This document shows, in pieces, positions 11,309 through 22,640 of a stretch of 64,000 bases of DNA; position 1 is the first letter of the stretch, and every line of letters begins with the position of its first letter. The notes beneath the pieces are model-generated. The model had not been told where the DNA came from. It worked only from the letters and a program-made list of their open reading frames with translations, and did no database searches. Source of the stretch: Morella rubra. Its lineage: Eukaryota; Streptophyta; Magnoliopsida; Fagales; Myricaceae. Position numbers and translations under genes: made by a program. The stretch lies in contig CM025851.1 in NCBI GenBank assembly GCA_003952965.2, positions 28,488,583-28,552,582 of the forward strand, given 5' to 3'.

Positions 11309-12211
11309 CAGGTGGAACCAGGGGGGCCAAACCGGGGCCCCCTGCAATTTGCAAACGGTTTTATTTTATTTTATTTGATATTTTTTTTTGTATTGTACTC
11401 AAATGCCTTCCAAGTGCTCGATTCTATTCCTCAAAGGGCTGTGGCCTGCTTCGCTTTCTGGTTTTGCAAATTGTTCGTATATTTTCTAACAAGGGTACCA
11501 TATTTTCTATTTTATACCGTCTACAAATGAAGTTTTTTTAAACAAATTGTGATCAGTCTACAATGTTGTTGATTTGTTTTTTGGGCCTTGACAATGTAGT
11601 TGATGGAGTGTCGCCTCCAATATTGAACTATGATAACATCCATTTGACGTATCTAATTTGCAATATCTGTTGAATGTACCGTAGGATAAGAGGTTAATTT
11701 TTAGCCTTCAAGGGGACAATTCCAAGCATTTTCCTTTAAAAATATAACTATTATAACTTTACTGTATGATAAGGGATTAATTTCCATCTTTTTTGTGCAA
11801 GCAAAACACTTTTTAGGTAAATGTTTACATTGCGCTTTGCTATGCCTTTGTGAGAATCTTCCTTTAATTGCTGAAAGTATTATCCAGTGATTGTAACCTT
11901 GTATGAGATATAACTTATAACTAGTTAACGATTCCAATCATTTTTTGGTTGAAAGGTTAACGATTTTGTCTCTTGTTATTTGTCCTTTGCAACCCCATAA
12001 TTCGATTTGTGAATGTGATGATGTTGTGAAATTGTGAATATGCATTATATTGAATTGTAAAATTTTGATTAGGTTGTTAAATTATAATACAGTAGGAAAT
12101 TTTAATTCTAAGACATCTTTTTGCATTAGGTAGAAATATATATATTTTTTTTATCATTTTGTTTTAAAAGTTTACCCCTTTTAAATTCAATCTCGATTCT
12201 GCTCCTGCAGT
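11309..12211. mobile_element. hAT-like non-autonomous insertion with CAGG terminus
   Basis: A 903-bp insertion in copy A' starting CAGGTGGAACCAGGGGGGCC. The near end contains CTGCTCCTG, roughly an inverted CAGG-type terminus. Flanking 8-mers TTCTAACA (11301-11308) and TTCTGACA (12212-12219) differ at one base, and copy A has one TTCTAACA there. The exact 3' boundary is uncertain by a few bases. The 130-aa ORF at 11149-11541 crosses the boundary and is not a real gene. Confidence 0.68.
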
Positions 12212-12832
12212 TTCTGACATCCAGCTTATATAGATTTTGATTTGGGTTGGAATCCTTCTCGGAGATCTTTAACCAAGGGTCTAGTATTTTTTCGGTAGAA
12301 AAAAATTAGTTCTTTTTGGAGAAGTCGGAAGCAAGTTAAATAGCAGTTGCCCATTCCACTTGTAAAGAGAGCTGTGTCTTGCTATGTTAAATATGACAAT
12401 GCAAATTGTATAGCTGAGATGGTATACAAAAATAATTAAGTAGGTACTATTTTTTTGTCATGGTTAATTTGAGCCACCTCTTTCCAGGGAATATCGATCC
12501 TAATCTATCTGCTTGATTGATTAGTATCGAAGCATGCAGCAAATCGACCCACCAACCATAAACAGATGACGCAGCAAAGAAATAAACAAAAACGAATCTC
12601 AAGAAAGGTCACGAGGAAAATAGAGTCACCTGTCAGCCTCATTGAACTTGCCTGCCTGCTTGGTTGGTGCGCATTTTCCGTGCCCGATACCTCGGTGTTG
12701 AAAATTCCGAGATAAATGAACGGTTGCACAAGAGAAACAGATATAGTAGCTAAATTTTATATTATTTTATATCTATATAATTTAGATAGTAAATTTTTTA
12801 AAAGAAAAAATACTGATCTGCAGAGTGTTTGT

Positions 12833-13002
12833 TTGTCAAAATTTTGAAGAATATTTTCGAAATTTTGAGAATCTTTACTTTATTGAGATTTATTGGAATT
12901 TGTGAAAGGTGAAGTATATATGTGTAAAAGTTAAAAATTTTAAAATATGTTTATTTTATTAGAAATTTTTATGTCCCAAAATATTGAGAAAACAAACATA
13001 CC
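12833..13002. mobile_element. hAT-like MITE, copy 1
   Basis: A 170-bp element starting GAGTGTTTGTTTGTC and ending AACAAACATACC, whose complement starts GGTATGTTTGTT. It is the same family as 32010-32192: both contain CTTTACTTTATTGAGATTTA and TGTCCCAAAATATTGAG in the same order. No clear target duplication and no coding capacity. Confidence 0.7.
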
Positions 13003-14403
13003 ATACCAGTAACACTCGTAGTCTAAGTCTACAGTCAAACGTTGGTAGGAGGGTACGTGTAACGTATACTAATCTGTGGTCGAGGAAGCCTGTGCCCTTT
13101 AGTCAATATTGTCAGCTCAGCATGACAGTATCCAACTTTTCTCACCAGCCGCAAAACCTGGCCCAGCAATTGAATTCCCGTACTCCATTTTCTTTTCCTT
13201 GTTCAAGCTCACGTTTTGCCGGGGGCGACCCGCGGAGAAGAAGAAATAAACGACAAACGATCTCTGCGCGACCCATGTGGGTTTTCCCCCCAAGATGTAT
13301 CATCATTTTGAAAATACAACGCCCAATTATGTTGGCAAATCAATTCATATGTCAGGCGGTCGATAATAGTTTCAAAGACCTTGACATTTAGAGGAAGTAC
13401 TAATTATTGCTTTGGAGTAACGAAATATTGAAAGAGTTTCAATCCCTATCTATTCTCTCTTGGCAAGATAATACGGACAATTTAATCTTCAATTTAAGGA
13501 TACTATATGCCTGAACGAACGCATTGAAAGACGACCAGGGAAAAAAGAAAGAAGAACGCATTGAAAGACCGGCGCCCCCCAAATGGCCCTGGCAGTTGGG
13601 GGGGGGGGGGGGGGGACCATAAGTCGGGCGCAGTTCGTTTGTCGTTTCTTTATCCTTCTTCTTATCTCACTCTCGGGTACACGTGAGCTTGAAGAAGCTG
13701 TAATCCCTCTTTCTCTCTCTTTTTCAAGTTGCTATTCAATATATTGATTGCTAGGTCATTGTTGGAGCTTCCTAGCCTTCTTTTAATTTAATTTTTATTT
13801 TTTTCTAAGCCTAGCTTTCTTTTTATTATTTGGTTAGTGGGAATACATACATATTTATCTTATTAAAAAAAGAAAAAGCTTAATTACCACTGCCGTAAAA
13901 TATAGATCTTATTGTCTACCAAAACTTAAGTCACTAATAAGGATAGGGTTCAGAATATTCTATTTGACAACAAAAATAAACATCCCACCTTCAAATTTAT
14001 GACGATTTTTTCGGTTAACTTTAGATTCATATGTTTAAAAAATAGACTACAAAAATTAGTTAGTTCAAGATTATATTTTAAGAATTGTTTTATTAAAAGT
14101 GAATATCGCAAACGTTAGAAAGCCAAAAAATAAAGAAGTTGGAGGTGTGAAATTCAACTAGCGGATTAAGTTTGTGCGTGGTAGGGAATGAAGTATCGTG
14201 GTGAACTAGGAAAGGACATAGAGACGACAGAAACTAAAGCCACTAACCTTCTAATTAAATATATTTTAGTAGAATAATATAATTTTCTTTTTAAAAAAAT
14301 ATATGTTTCATCCTCCATAATTGATGTTCTTTATATTCTGTATCGCTGTCAAATTTGTTACACTTGGCTTTCAACTACTATTTAAACTTCACATCTTATA
14401 AGA
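13003..14403. other. Intergenic spacer with an 18-G homopolymer
   Basis: Contains an uninterrupted run of 18 G at 13598-13615, a small direct repeat GAACGCATTGAAAGAC (near 13518 and 13555), and AT-rich DNA. The 135-aa ORF at 12984-13391 has no recognisable domain and begins inside a MITE. Nothing else is supported. Confidence 0.55.
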
Positions 14404-14930
14404 TATAATTATAACAAATTATAAAAATAATAATTTTATTTTGTGAAATTAAAATAATCAACTATGAAGTGTAAAAAATAAATAGTTAATAATTTAAGAA
14501 GTGCAATATAACGAAATAAAGATATAACTAATATGATTCGAATCTTTTTTAAAATCCTCAAACTATGATTGGGATTGAGATTGAACTTAGATTTTAAGAC
14601 TTAAAATCTACTTTAAATTTCTAGCCTTTAGATGTATTTTGAATCCTTAACTAATTTCAATATAATTATAAAAATTTATAAAAATAATAATTTTATTTTA
14701 TTAAATTAAAATAATAATTTCTATTCAAATCAATTATGAAGTGTAAAAGATAAATAGTTAATTATTTAAGAAGTGTAATATAACTAAATAAAGATATAAC
14801 TAATATGATTCGAATCCTTTTTAAAATCTTCAAACTATTATGATTGGGATTGGGACTGGGATTGAACTTAGTTTTAAAGATTTAAAATCCGCATTAAACC
14901 TCCGGCGTTTGGATATGTTTTGGATCTCAA
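14404..14930. repeat. Tandem duplication of about 260 bp
   Basis: Two direct copies (about 14404-14660 and 14661-14930) share ATAAAAATAATAATTTTATT, then AAATAAAGATATAACTAATA, then TGATTCGAATC and TTGGGATTG. They differ by small indels and substitutions. No protein is encoded; the 89-aa ORF at 14840-15109 lies partly in copy 2 and is not recognisable. Confidence 0.75.
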
Positions 14931-16320
14931 TCTCAATACATGTCATGTGTCGAACAATAAAACAAGGCCTTATATTTTATAGATGTCAGATAAAGTTTTT
15001 GTACTGCCATAAAGATTACGATGGATCCTGTCGCCGACAACGCCTTTCATGGTGGACAGAGTCACTAGAGATATTTTCTCACCTAACCTTTTTTTTTATT
15101 CGACTTTGAAGGAGAAAGGGACGCGGGGCAGCTGCCCAAATCCCTATCCCAATTTAGGGCCCACGTAAAGGAAATTCGTAGGAGAAAAAAAATATTATAA
15201 TAAATTTTAATATTTAGACCACAAAAATGTTTTATGCTCAAAGTTTATAAGTAACTCCCTCGGTTGAACGAAATTATTTTGATTTTAGCCACTTATAAGT
15301 GAGATTTTAAGTTTAAATTTTTTATTTTTTAATATTAAAAAGTTAGCTAGTTTCGAGCCCAGTTGAGGGTATCAAGGCGTGGAGCAAATGATAATTAAGA
15401 TAAGTGAATTACTTTTTAAAGTTAAAGGCATGGTCCTTTGCTAAAGTGAACAGACATGGAAAGCACATGCATATTGGAGTATCCCTATTAACATTACTCC
15501 CTGCTCATGAATTGATGCATATATTATGATTTTACTAAAAAGCATCCACGATGTGACGTACTCGTTTTCCATGTGAAGGTAATTAAAGAGAGAGAAAATT
15601 AACTTTAAATCTTTTAACTAATAATATAATTTTAAATACAGGTTTAAATTATATATATTGAGTCTTTTATTTTTTATAATTAATTAAATTATGTTATGAA
15701 ATATAATTTAATGATCAAAATCATGTCACGTGGCTTATTCACAACACACGTAACTCGAGTTTAATCATTAGATTTTTTTAAAGACACAAATTAATGAATT
15801 TAGTAGTTGGTAAATTTAATATGTCAAACGTGGTAGTTTAGATCTTTATTTAAAATTATATTAGTAGTTAAAGAGTTCAAAGTGGTGTTTCCTCTTAAAG
15901 AAAAGTTATTCTAAGTGGAAAATAATTAAAGAAAAGTCATTTACGCGAAGATAATTAAAGAAAAGTCATTCCTCTCACGATCTCATATAGGAATTCTAAA
16001 AAAGACACTGAGTTCTTAATTTTTTTTCTTAAAAAAAAAGAATTTTTAAACTTTTAAAATTAATCAATTTATATCCTGAAATAACATAGGTCAAAATTAT
16101 TGCATATGACTTATTTATAGCGTTTGTATCATGATTTTGACAGTTAGATCTTTTTAAGGGCTCAAATAGATAAACTTTGATAATTTTAGGCTTTGTGTCA
16201 ATGGTGATCATAGTTAATATCCTTATTTAAGATTGTTTTTATGGTTTGGGAGAGGTAGCAAAGTGATTTTTATCCATAATTTAACTGTCTAGTACCAAAA
16301 AAGAACACTAATAAATATAT
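14931..16320. other. AT-rich spacer upstream of the P450 gene
   Basis: Holds a short tandem phrase, ATTAAAGAAAAGTCATT and variants, repeated about three times at 15895-15975. No gene was recognised. Confidence 0.5.
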
Positions 16321-16324
16321 TTTT

Positions 16325-16615
16325 CACTCATTAACTATAAGAAATTTGACACATTACACCTTAAACTACTTATATTGACACATTGTACCCTTCAACTATC
16401 AATTTAAGACACTTTACACTATTCTTTTAATTTTTAGACTAAAATGACTATAATGTCATTGATCAATTTTGCATATATTGAGAATATTGTTATTAATTTA
16501 TTAAATCATTTTAGATATTATTGTGCGACAGATGGTGCAATGTGTAATATTAGTAGTTGAACTGTATAATGTGTTAAAATATGTAGTTTTGGATGTAAAG
16601 TATCTAATATTTGTC
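16325..16615. repeat. Degenerate inverted repeat, MITE-like
   Basis: The left arm (about 16330-16425, with TTGACACATTACACC and CACATTGTACCCTTCAACTA) is complementary with many mismatches to the right arm (about 16530-16615, with TAGTAGTTGAACTGTATAATG). The arms of about 80 bp flank an AT-rich spacer. No target duplication was resolved, so the element type is open. It lies about 340 bp upstream of the P450 TATA box. Confidence 0.5.
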
Positions 16616-16956
16616 ATTAGAAGATTTTTTTTTGGGTAATTAGAGGATGCACGGTTTCAAAACTGGTGGTTTAATTTTATTTCATTTCTTGGTTGAGAGA
16701 TTTCAAAAATTATTCATGAAAGTTTGAAGTTTAAGTCAAAAGTTGGAGATTCTTATTTTGGATCATGTGTAGCGTGTCACATGAACACCAGAAAATTGAA
16801 CATTTTCTAAGAGGCTTCTCGAAGTTACCTTAGTTTACACAGCCTTACTTCCCCCATGTTCACGCAGCATTAAAAAATTTTCACTACGTAATTCTCTGGC
16901 AATTTGATTTTTCAAATCATTGCACAAAATCTTTCCCCGACAGCTAGACAAATGTT

Positions 16957-16963
16957 TATAAAA
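16957..16963 (+). promoter_or_regulatory. TATA box of the P450 gene
   Basis: TATAAAA lies 64 bp upstream of the ATG at 17021, inside ATGTTTATAAAAGCTTC. The same string occurs upstream of the minus-strand P450. Plant initiation is usually about 30 bp downstream of TATA, giving a 5' UTR of roughly 30 nt. This supports 17021 rather than the in-frame ATG at 16904, which lies upstream of the box. Confidence 0.8.
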
Positions 16964-17020
16964 GCTTCCCAAGGTTCTATGCAAGATACTTCCTCAAGCC
17001 TCCAAAACTCGTTGCCGAGA

Positions 17021-18682
17021 ATGGATTTTGATCTTCCGCCTTATCTGAGTGCGACCATAGTTGGAATCGCTTCCATAGTACTTTTCGTGTCCTATCTTCT
17101 GAGGAGGTCGAGATCGAGCCCGATCAGAACAGCACCTTTCCCACCGGGTGCATGGCCTATAGTTGGTCATCTCCCTCTGCTGGGAGGAACAAAGCCTCTC
17201 CACAAAACTCTGGCATCAATGGCTGACAAGTACGGACCAATTTTTACCCTCAAGCTTGGGTCCCAACGAGCTTTGGTGTTGAGCAATTGGGAGCTGGCCA
17301 AGGAGTGTTTCACAACCCACGATGTCGCTGTGACCTCGAGGCCCCCAACAGTAGCCTCAAAGCACTTGGGCTATGACTTTGCCATGTTTGCCCTTGCTCC
17401 CTATGGTGCTTATTGGCGTGAATTGCGTAAAATAGCCACAGTAGAACTACTATCTAACCACAGGCTTGAGCTTCTTTCATTTGTTCGGCAGTCCGAAGTC
17501 AAGACAACTTTAGGAGAGCTGCACAAACTTTGGACCAAGAAAAAGAATAAGTCCGACCAGCTTTTCGTAGACCTTATGCGATGGTTTGCGGACATGAATC
17601 TCAGTGTCATTCTTAGGATGGTTGCTGGAAAGCGATACGGCTCTGCGAGCAAGGACGTTGATGAGAAAGAGGCACGCCGTTGCCAAAAGGCAGTAAGGGA
17701 ATTCTTTCATTATCTTGGAAAGTTCGTGGTGGCAGATACCATTCCGTCCCTTCGTTGGTTGGATTTGGGTGGAGATGAGAAGGCCATGAAGAAAACTGCA
17801 GCAGAACTGGACGATATTATGGGGGAATGGTTGGAAGACCACAAGCGCAGGAGAGCTTCGGGTGAGACTGAAGGGGACCAAGATTTCATGGACGTAATGC
17901 TTTCAGTTCTTGATGGCAAAAACCTTGCAGGCTATGGTGCTGATGCGATCAACAAGGCCACATCTCTGGTAGGCATTCCTTTTTCACCTTTTGTTTTAGC
18001 TCCTCACTGAGTCACTGTTACTTTGGTTAACGTTCTAAAACGGGTTTGCACTTTGCAGAATATGATTGCGGGAGGTGTTGACACCAACACGATTGCCCTT
18101 ATTTCGGCAATATCGCTCTTGGTGACCAATCCCCATACGTTGAAAAAGGCGCAAGATGAGCTTGACACCCACGTGGGCAAGGAAAGAGTCGTTAGAGAGT
18201 CTGATATCAGTAAGCTGGTCTATCTCCAAGCCATAGTCAAAGAGGCATTACGTATATATCCACCGGCACCAATATTGCCGCCGCGTGAATTCATTGAGGA
18301 TTGTACCATTGCCGGTTACCATGTCCCAAAAGGCACCCGGCTAATCGTAAATATCTGGAAAATCCAAACAGATCCACGCACATGGCCGGACCCGCTGGAA
18401 TTCAAGCCGGAAAGATTTCTCACAACCCACAGCGATGTTGACGTAAGGGGGAAACATTTTGAATTGATCCCATTTGGATGTGGTAGAAGATCGTGCCCTG
18501 GAGTATCTTTTGGCCTTCGGATGCAACATTTGGCACTCGCTAGTTTTCTCCAGATGTTTGAGATCTCAACTTCCCCAGGTGCAAACGTTGATATGTCCGA
18601 CAGCTTTGGATCGTCAAACATGCAAGTCATCCCACTTGAAGTTCTCATCAAACCGCGCTTACCTTCCGAGCTTTATGAGTGA
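17021..18682 (+). CDS. Cytochrome P450, CYP82 family, complete gene
   Basis: Exon 1 is 17021-17968 (316 codons), the intron 17969-18058 (90 nt, GT...AG, phase 0) and exon 2 18059-18682, giving 523 aa, normal for a microsomal P450. The N-terminus has an ER anchor (LSATIVGIASIVLFVSYLL), basic residues and a Pro-rich hinge (PFPPGAWPIVGHLP). Other motifs are the C-helix YWRELRK, I-helix GGVDTN, ExxR (KEALR), FKPERF and haem loop PFGCGRRSCPG. After the I-helix Thr it has N-T-I-A-L-I-S where both other loci have T-T-V-T-L-T-W, so active-site shape may differ. The reading frame is intact. The family includes flavonoid, alkaloid, coumarin and homoterpene enzymes; a CYP82D-like role is possible but unproven. 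Confidence 0.95.
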
Positions 18683-18731
18683 AAGCTGTTCGTCTAGCAG
18701 AAATCCATATGTACGTAAGTCTAAGTACTGC

Positions 18732-18737
18732 AATAAA
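18732..18737 (+). terminator. Candidate polyadenylation signal
   Basis: AATAAA lies 50 bp after the P450 stop codon, a usual distance for a near-upstream element in a plant 3' UTR. Plant signals are loose, so this is only a candidate. Confidence 0.5.
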
Positions 18738-19311
18738 CTCAAAGTTTGCCACAACTTTGCTTTAGCTTTATGCTACTTGTTAGTGCCATTATGCGTGCAG
18801 TTTTCATTGATAAATATGAAAAATGGTAAGGAAGATACAGCTGATCAATAATTCTGAACTATCTCAATCTTGAGGGGCTGAGCCTGATCTCAATTAAGAG
18901 ATATCTTTGTACCGCAGATCACTCTAGTTAGATCTAGTTCAATGACTTTCAGAGTGTTTTTTTTTTTGGATCAATATACCAGCAATTCCTGATTTTCAGG
19001 AGCTCAATAAAGGTAGACAGCAACTGGTGTGGTTTACGAATTAGCGGTCCAAAAGCCCCCGTTCATATTGTGTCCAAAAGCCCCCGCAGTGAAATCAATG
19101 CGAAAGGTTGCTTCCTGAGCATCTGTCTTGTCAAAACAAAGCAGGTAGCCAATTTTCAACTTTAGCTCATTAGGCAAGCACGTTACGAGTGGGACCAGAG
19201 AAAAAGTTGATTGTTATTTTAGCAAACGAGGTAAAACTTTTCCTTTCTTTCTTCAATTTCAGGTTACTGATCATCACATTTGGCAGTAAATACCAAATTT
19301 TTTAAGATAAA
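18738..19311. other. 3' flank of the P450 gene
   Basis: Probable remaining 3' UTR followed by spacer. A small direct repeat, CCAAAAGCCCCCG, occurs near 19049 and 19074. No other feature was recognised. Confidence 0.5.
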
Positions 19312-19320
19312 TATATTTTA

Positions 19321-20251
19321 AGTTAAATTAGTCCACAGATAGTTGAGGTTTGATTTTTTTTTTTAGATTAATTTTTAGAGTTTGATTTTTTTAAAAAATA
19401 TTTTTAAAATAAAGATTTATTATTAAATAGATATTATCGTCAATTTATTAAATGAAAATATATATGTAGGTAACGGCTTACATGTAAGAATCGACAGCTG
19501 AATTTAAAAAAAATTTCGCCCAATCGCAATATGACAAGTGTCAGTAAAATAAATAAAATAAAAATATTTTAAAAAAATAAAAAATAAATTTAAAATTAAT
19601 AAAAAAACATAATTAGTTTTTTAAATTAAAAAAAGGGTTGAATTTGGGACTCTTGATCCTTTCCTGATGGAGGCCCCTTCCACCAGTTGCCAGGGGATTC
19701 TGGCCGCCCCGTTCGGAGAGAGGAGGAATTCCTCCTCCATGTTGGGCGGTGCTCTAGGGCGGCTGGGGGACCTCTCCCATTGTTGCGGGATGGAGGAGGT
19801 CCCCCAGCCGCCCTAGAGCTAGGGTGGAGGAGGGACTCCTCCTCCCTCCGCTGGTTGCCTAGTTCTGGGCGGTTAGAATTCCCCGGCGGTCGATGGAGGG
19901 GGCCTCCACTGTGACCCCTCCAGTGAGAAAGGATCGAGGGTTCCCGATCTGTTTTTTTTTTTTTAACATCATTTATTAATTTCAGATTTATTAATTTTTT
20001 AAGAAATATTTTTTATTTTATTTATTTTACTGACATGTGTCACATTGCAATTGGGCAGGATTTTTAAAAAAATTTAGTTGTAAATTTTCACGTGTAAGCC
20101 ATTAGCTATGTGTGCATTTTCGTCCAATGAGTTGACGACATGATCTATTTAGTAATGGGTCACCACCCCAGGGATATTTTTAGAAAAAATCGAACCCTAA
20201 GGACCAATCTGAAAAAAGGTCAACCCTAAGAATGTATGGAGTAATTTAGCC
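19321..20251. mobile_element. Foldback/Mutator-like element with GC-rich palindromic core
   Basis: A 931-bp element flanked by a perfect 9-bp duplication TATATTTTA (19312-19320 and 20252-20260). It starts AGTTAAATTAGTCCA and the complement of its end starts GGCTAAATTACTCCA. Both halves are complementary along almost the whole length: AT-rich arms of about 300 bp surround a strongly GC-rich core (about 19660-19940) that is itself an inverted repeat. It has no transposase. The 75-aa ORF in the core (19687-19914) is a by-product of the palindrome. The terminal GGCTAAATTA is shared with the element at 36539-37205. Confidence 0.83.
19751..19819. repeat. Perfect 24-bp stem hairpin
   Basis: The arm GCTCTAGGGCGGCTGGGG plus six more bases (19751-19774) is exactly complementary to 19796-19819, with a 21-nt loop. 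It is the centre of the larger foldback element. If transcribed it would form a very stable hairpin. Confidence 0.95.
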
Positions 20252-20260
20252 TATATTTTA

Positions 20261-20577
20261 TACCTTTTCAAATATTGATATCAACGTACTTTTCACTTTT
20301 AATTATTATTAATATTTTATACCTATTGTCAACATTTTATTAATTTAAATAGAAAATATTTTTTTTGCACTCAAAATGACAATTATATATGTAGGAGAGA
20401 AAAATCCCACCTTACATTTCTCCCCCAGGTTCTATTATTTTTTTTCTACATAAACATATCAATTTATTGATTATACATATAGTTATTCAATAATATATTG
20501 TATATTATTGTATACCCAACAAGGATAAATTTGTTACAACCTATATATATTTATAGATATAGTTGTTACTGGAATTG
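20261..20577. other. AT-rich spacer between mobile elements
   Basis: No gene, repeat or regulatory signal was recognised in this stretch. Confidence 0.5.
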
Positions 20578-22640
20578 TGAGACCCCGACTTAAAAATTAG
20601 TAGCATCGATCACTTTTGGTTTCTTTCCATGTCAGTTTAGACATTAAAATTTTACTTTTTTGATTCTTTAAGTTTTTGCACTATCTTAAATTATTGGGAA
20701 AGTAAATGTGTGGTTGTGTCACGTTTCGTGCCTGTATGTACCCCTTAGGCTCACCTATAGAGATGATAGTTTCTCCAATACCCTCAATCGGTAAGGCTAG
20801 TGGAGGAGGAACAATATGTAAGAGGGCTAGATTGACGTTGACTAGCCCAAAATCCTAGAGACGAGGGAGTTGGAGTAGGGGTGGTCCCTTAAGGTACTAA
20901 TGAGGCTTGTACCCCACAAGTACCTCGAACGTATTAGTAACTCACGTTCGTATCTTTATTACGAGGATGTAGGGATCAAGATCTGAAGTCTGCTCGCTCA
21001 AGAAAGTCTTCCTCTGTTGAGTCCGATATCCACAGCGTCACATACAAGATGCAAGATAGAGAAAATGGGTGAGTTCTATTGACTCAGTAAAGGGGGAAGG
21101 GAACATAATATGCGAGATAGATAAGCAAGAACAATCATAACAGAGAGTAAACAATAATTAAGTACTAATAATAATAAGAAGAAAAACGATGTATGATCGA
21201 TGCAATGCAGAAATGATGAATTCGTTTCCCAGTCAGTTCACTTTATTTCTTTCCCGGTTCGGTAGAGGTGTCCTTATTGCACTCCATTTAACCACCAGAG
21301 TCAGAATTGTGTGTCTCTTCTCTCCTCCGGGATTGTCCCGTGTCACTTGCACTAGGACTCGGTTGGGCAAGCCTTGTACCATTGCCTAGGGAAACCAACC
21401 ACTATTCCTTTATTGGTGGCTTGCACTTTCCCGATGTGAAAGATACTGTCAGTCACCCAATCTTAGGACAACCTTTGGATATAGGTTCTTTCCGGTCATA
21501 ACAGTATTTTCCATACCTATGAGATAATTTTGCAGCATTGTAGGTCATAAGCATAACAGATTTACAAATCACATAAGTCGATTAACAAAATGCACTTCAC
21601 ATTTTAATGTAAAGACATAAAATAAGAATGCATTTAAACTTTAATATTAAAAGGAAAAGAAATATTAGTACATACTAATTATGTGCTATTATATTTTAAT
21701 TTATTAGACTTAAAACTTATGCTTGTATTTTATTATCCTTCCTTTGATTATTTCTAAAAAAAAATAGACGATTTTGATTCTGTACTATGTTGAGTATGCT
21801 CATATACTTTTTCACTATTTCTTTATTTAATCCCTTCATTTATACAAATGAACCTAGTATTTTATAACTTTTAATCTAATAAACATTTTACTGATTTAAG
21901 TTATTAAAAATTGTTTAGAGAGCTCATTAAGCAAATGGGCCGAATTTAGGTGCTTCTTAAAACTTAACCTTTGTTCCTCATTTACAATGATTTACGCTCA
22001 AAATTTTTAACCCTAACTACATTAAGCTAAGCCTAATCCTACCATAAATCCAAATTTTAGGCTTACACGTTTTTACCTCTAGTTTTTCCTAATATGCCGA
22101 AACTGTCCTCGGTGTCACTAAGGGCATTTTGGACTTTTTCACTTAACCAATTTAGTTGAAAATTTTAAGGCGACACCTAGAGATAGCAGACTCCATTGTT
22201 GGAAAGTTTTGTGTCAAAATTCGAACTATTTCTATAAAACAAATTCTCTAAAGCATACGGGTACATTATGGCTTAAGAGTTCCTTTGCATGCATTTGTTT
22301 TGTTTTGATTTCAGCACAAGTCCTAACTTCTATGTTAATAACATGAAAATAACAGCAAAATATAACCAAAATAATAAACAGTACTCTTTTTGGAATTAGC
22401 TTAGCAGAAACGTTTTATTTCTCGGCTATCCTAGGAGTGCAATTCGAGTCACCTCGGGAAGTCAACACTCAGTCATCTCGGGTCTCCCATATCCCTAGAC
22501 ATCCCGAGTAATAGAGCTGGATAACTCTCCTGCCAAGCATGTTCCCAGGCATCCCGACTATATAGGGCACCGTACACTCGGGATCCAGGTCTCAAAACTC
22601 CCAAGACCTGCTCGGTTCAGCTCACCCGGGATTGCTACTC
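20578..22640 (-). mobile_element. Ty3/gypsy LTR, distal part (minus strand, truncated)
   Basis: The plus strand begins TGAGACCCCGACTTAAAAAT, which read on the minus strand is an LTR-like end (...GTCGGGGTCTCA). The block repeats, in the same orientation, sequence at 28080-29470 (shared phrases TATTGACTCAGTAAAGGGGG, GATGTATGATCGATGCAATG, AGAGGTGTCC). Its right part (22430-22640, full of CTCGGG-type phrases) repeats 30870-31115. It therefore represents an LTR of the same family as 28080-31400, with the segment between these blocks deleted or diverged. It continues directly into minus-strand pol remnants, so much of the integrase has been lost at this junction. Confidence 0.7.

Larger units (their letters stand above)
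10171..12696 (+). repeat. Segmental duplication, copy A' (interrupted twice)
   Basis: This is the second copy of the segment at 4308-4958. The shared sequence is split into 10171-10197, 11139-11308 and 12212-12696 by two insertions with hAT-like ends. The insertion points can be read directly by comparison with copy A. Both copies lie between P450 loci. Confidence 0.87.

Noticed and set aside
12984-13391. 135-aa ORF with basic composition
   Set aside because: Begins inside a MITE, no recognisable domain and no promoter or splice support.
16904-17020. Upstream in-frame ATGs that would extend the P450 N-terminus by 39 aa
   Set aside because: They lie upstream of or at the TATA box (16957-16963), and MDFDLPPYLS aligns with MDILPPYLN of the sister gene, so 17021 is the better start.
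17410-17919. Minus-strand ORFs of 69-123 aa within the P450
   Set aside because: Antisense shadows of a well-conserved P450 exon; no domains of their own.
18474-18851. 125-aa plus-strand ORF overlapping the P450 3' end
   Set aside because: Alternative frame of the P450 coding region running into the 3' UTR.
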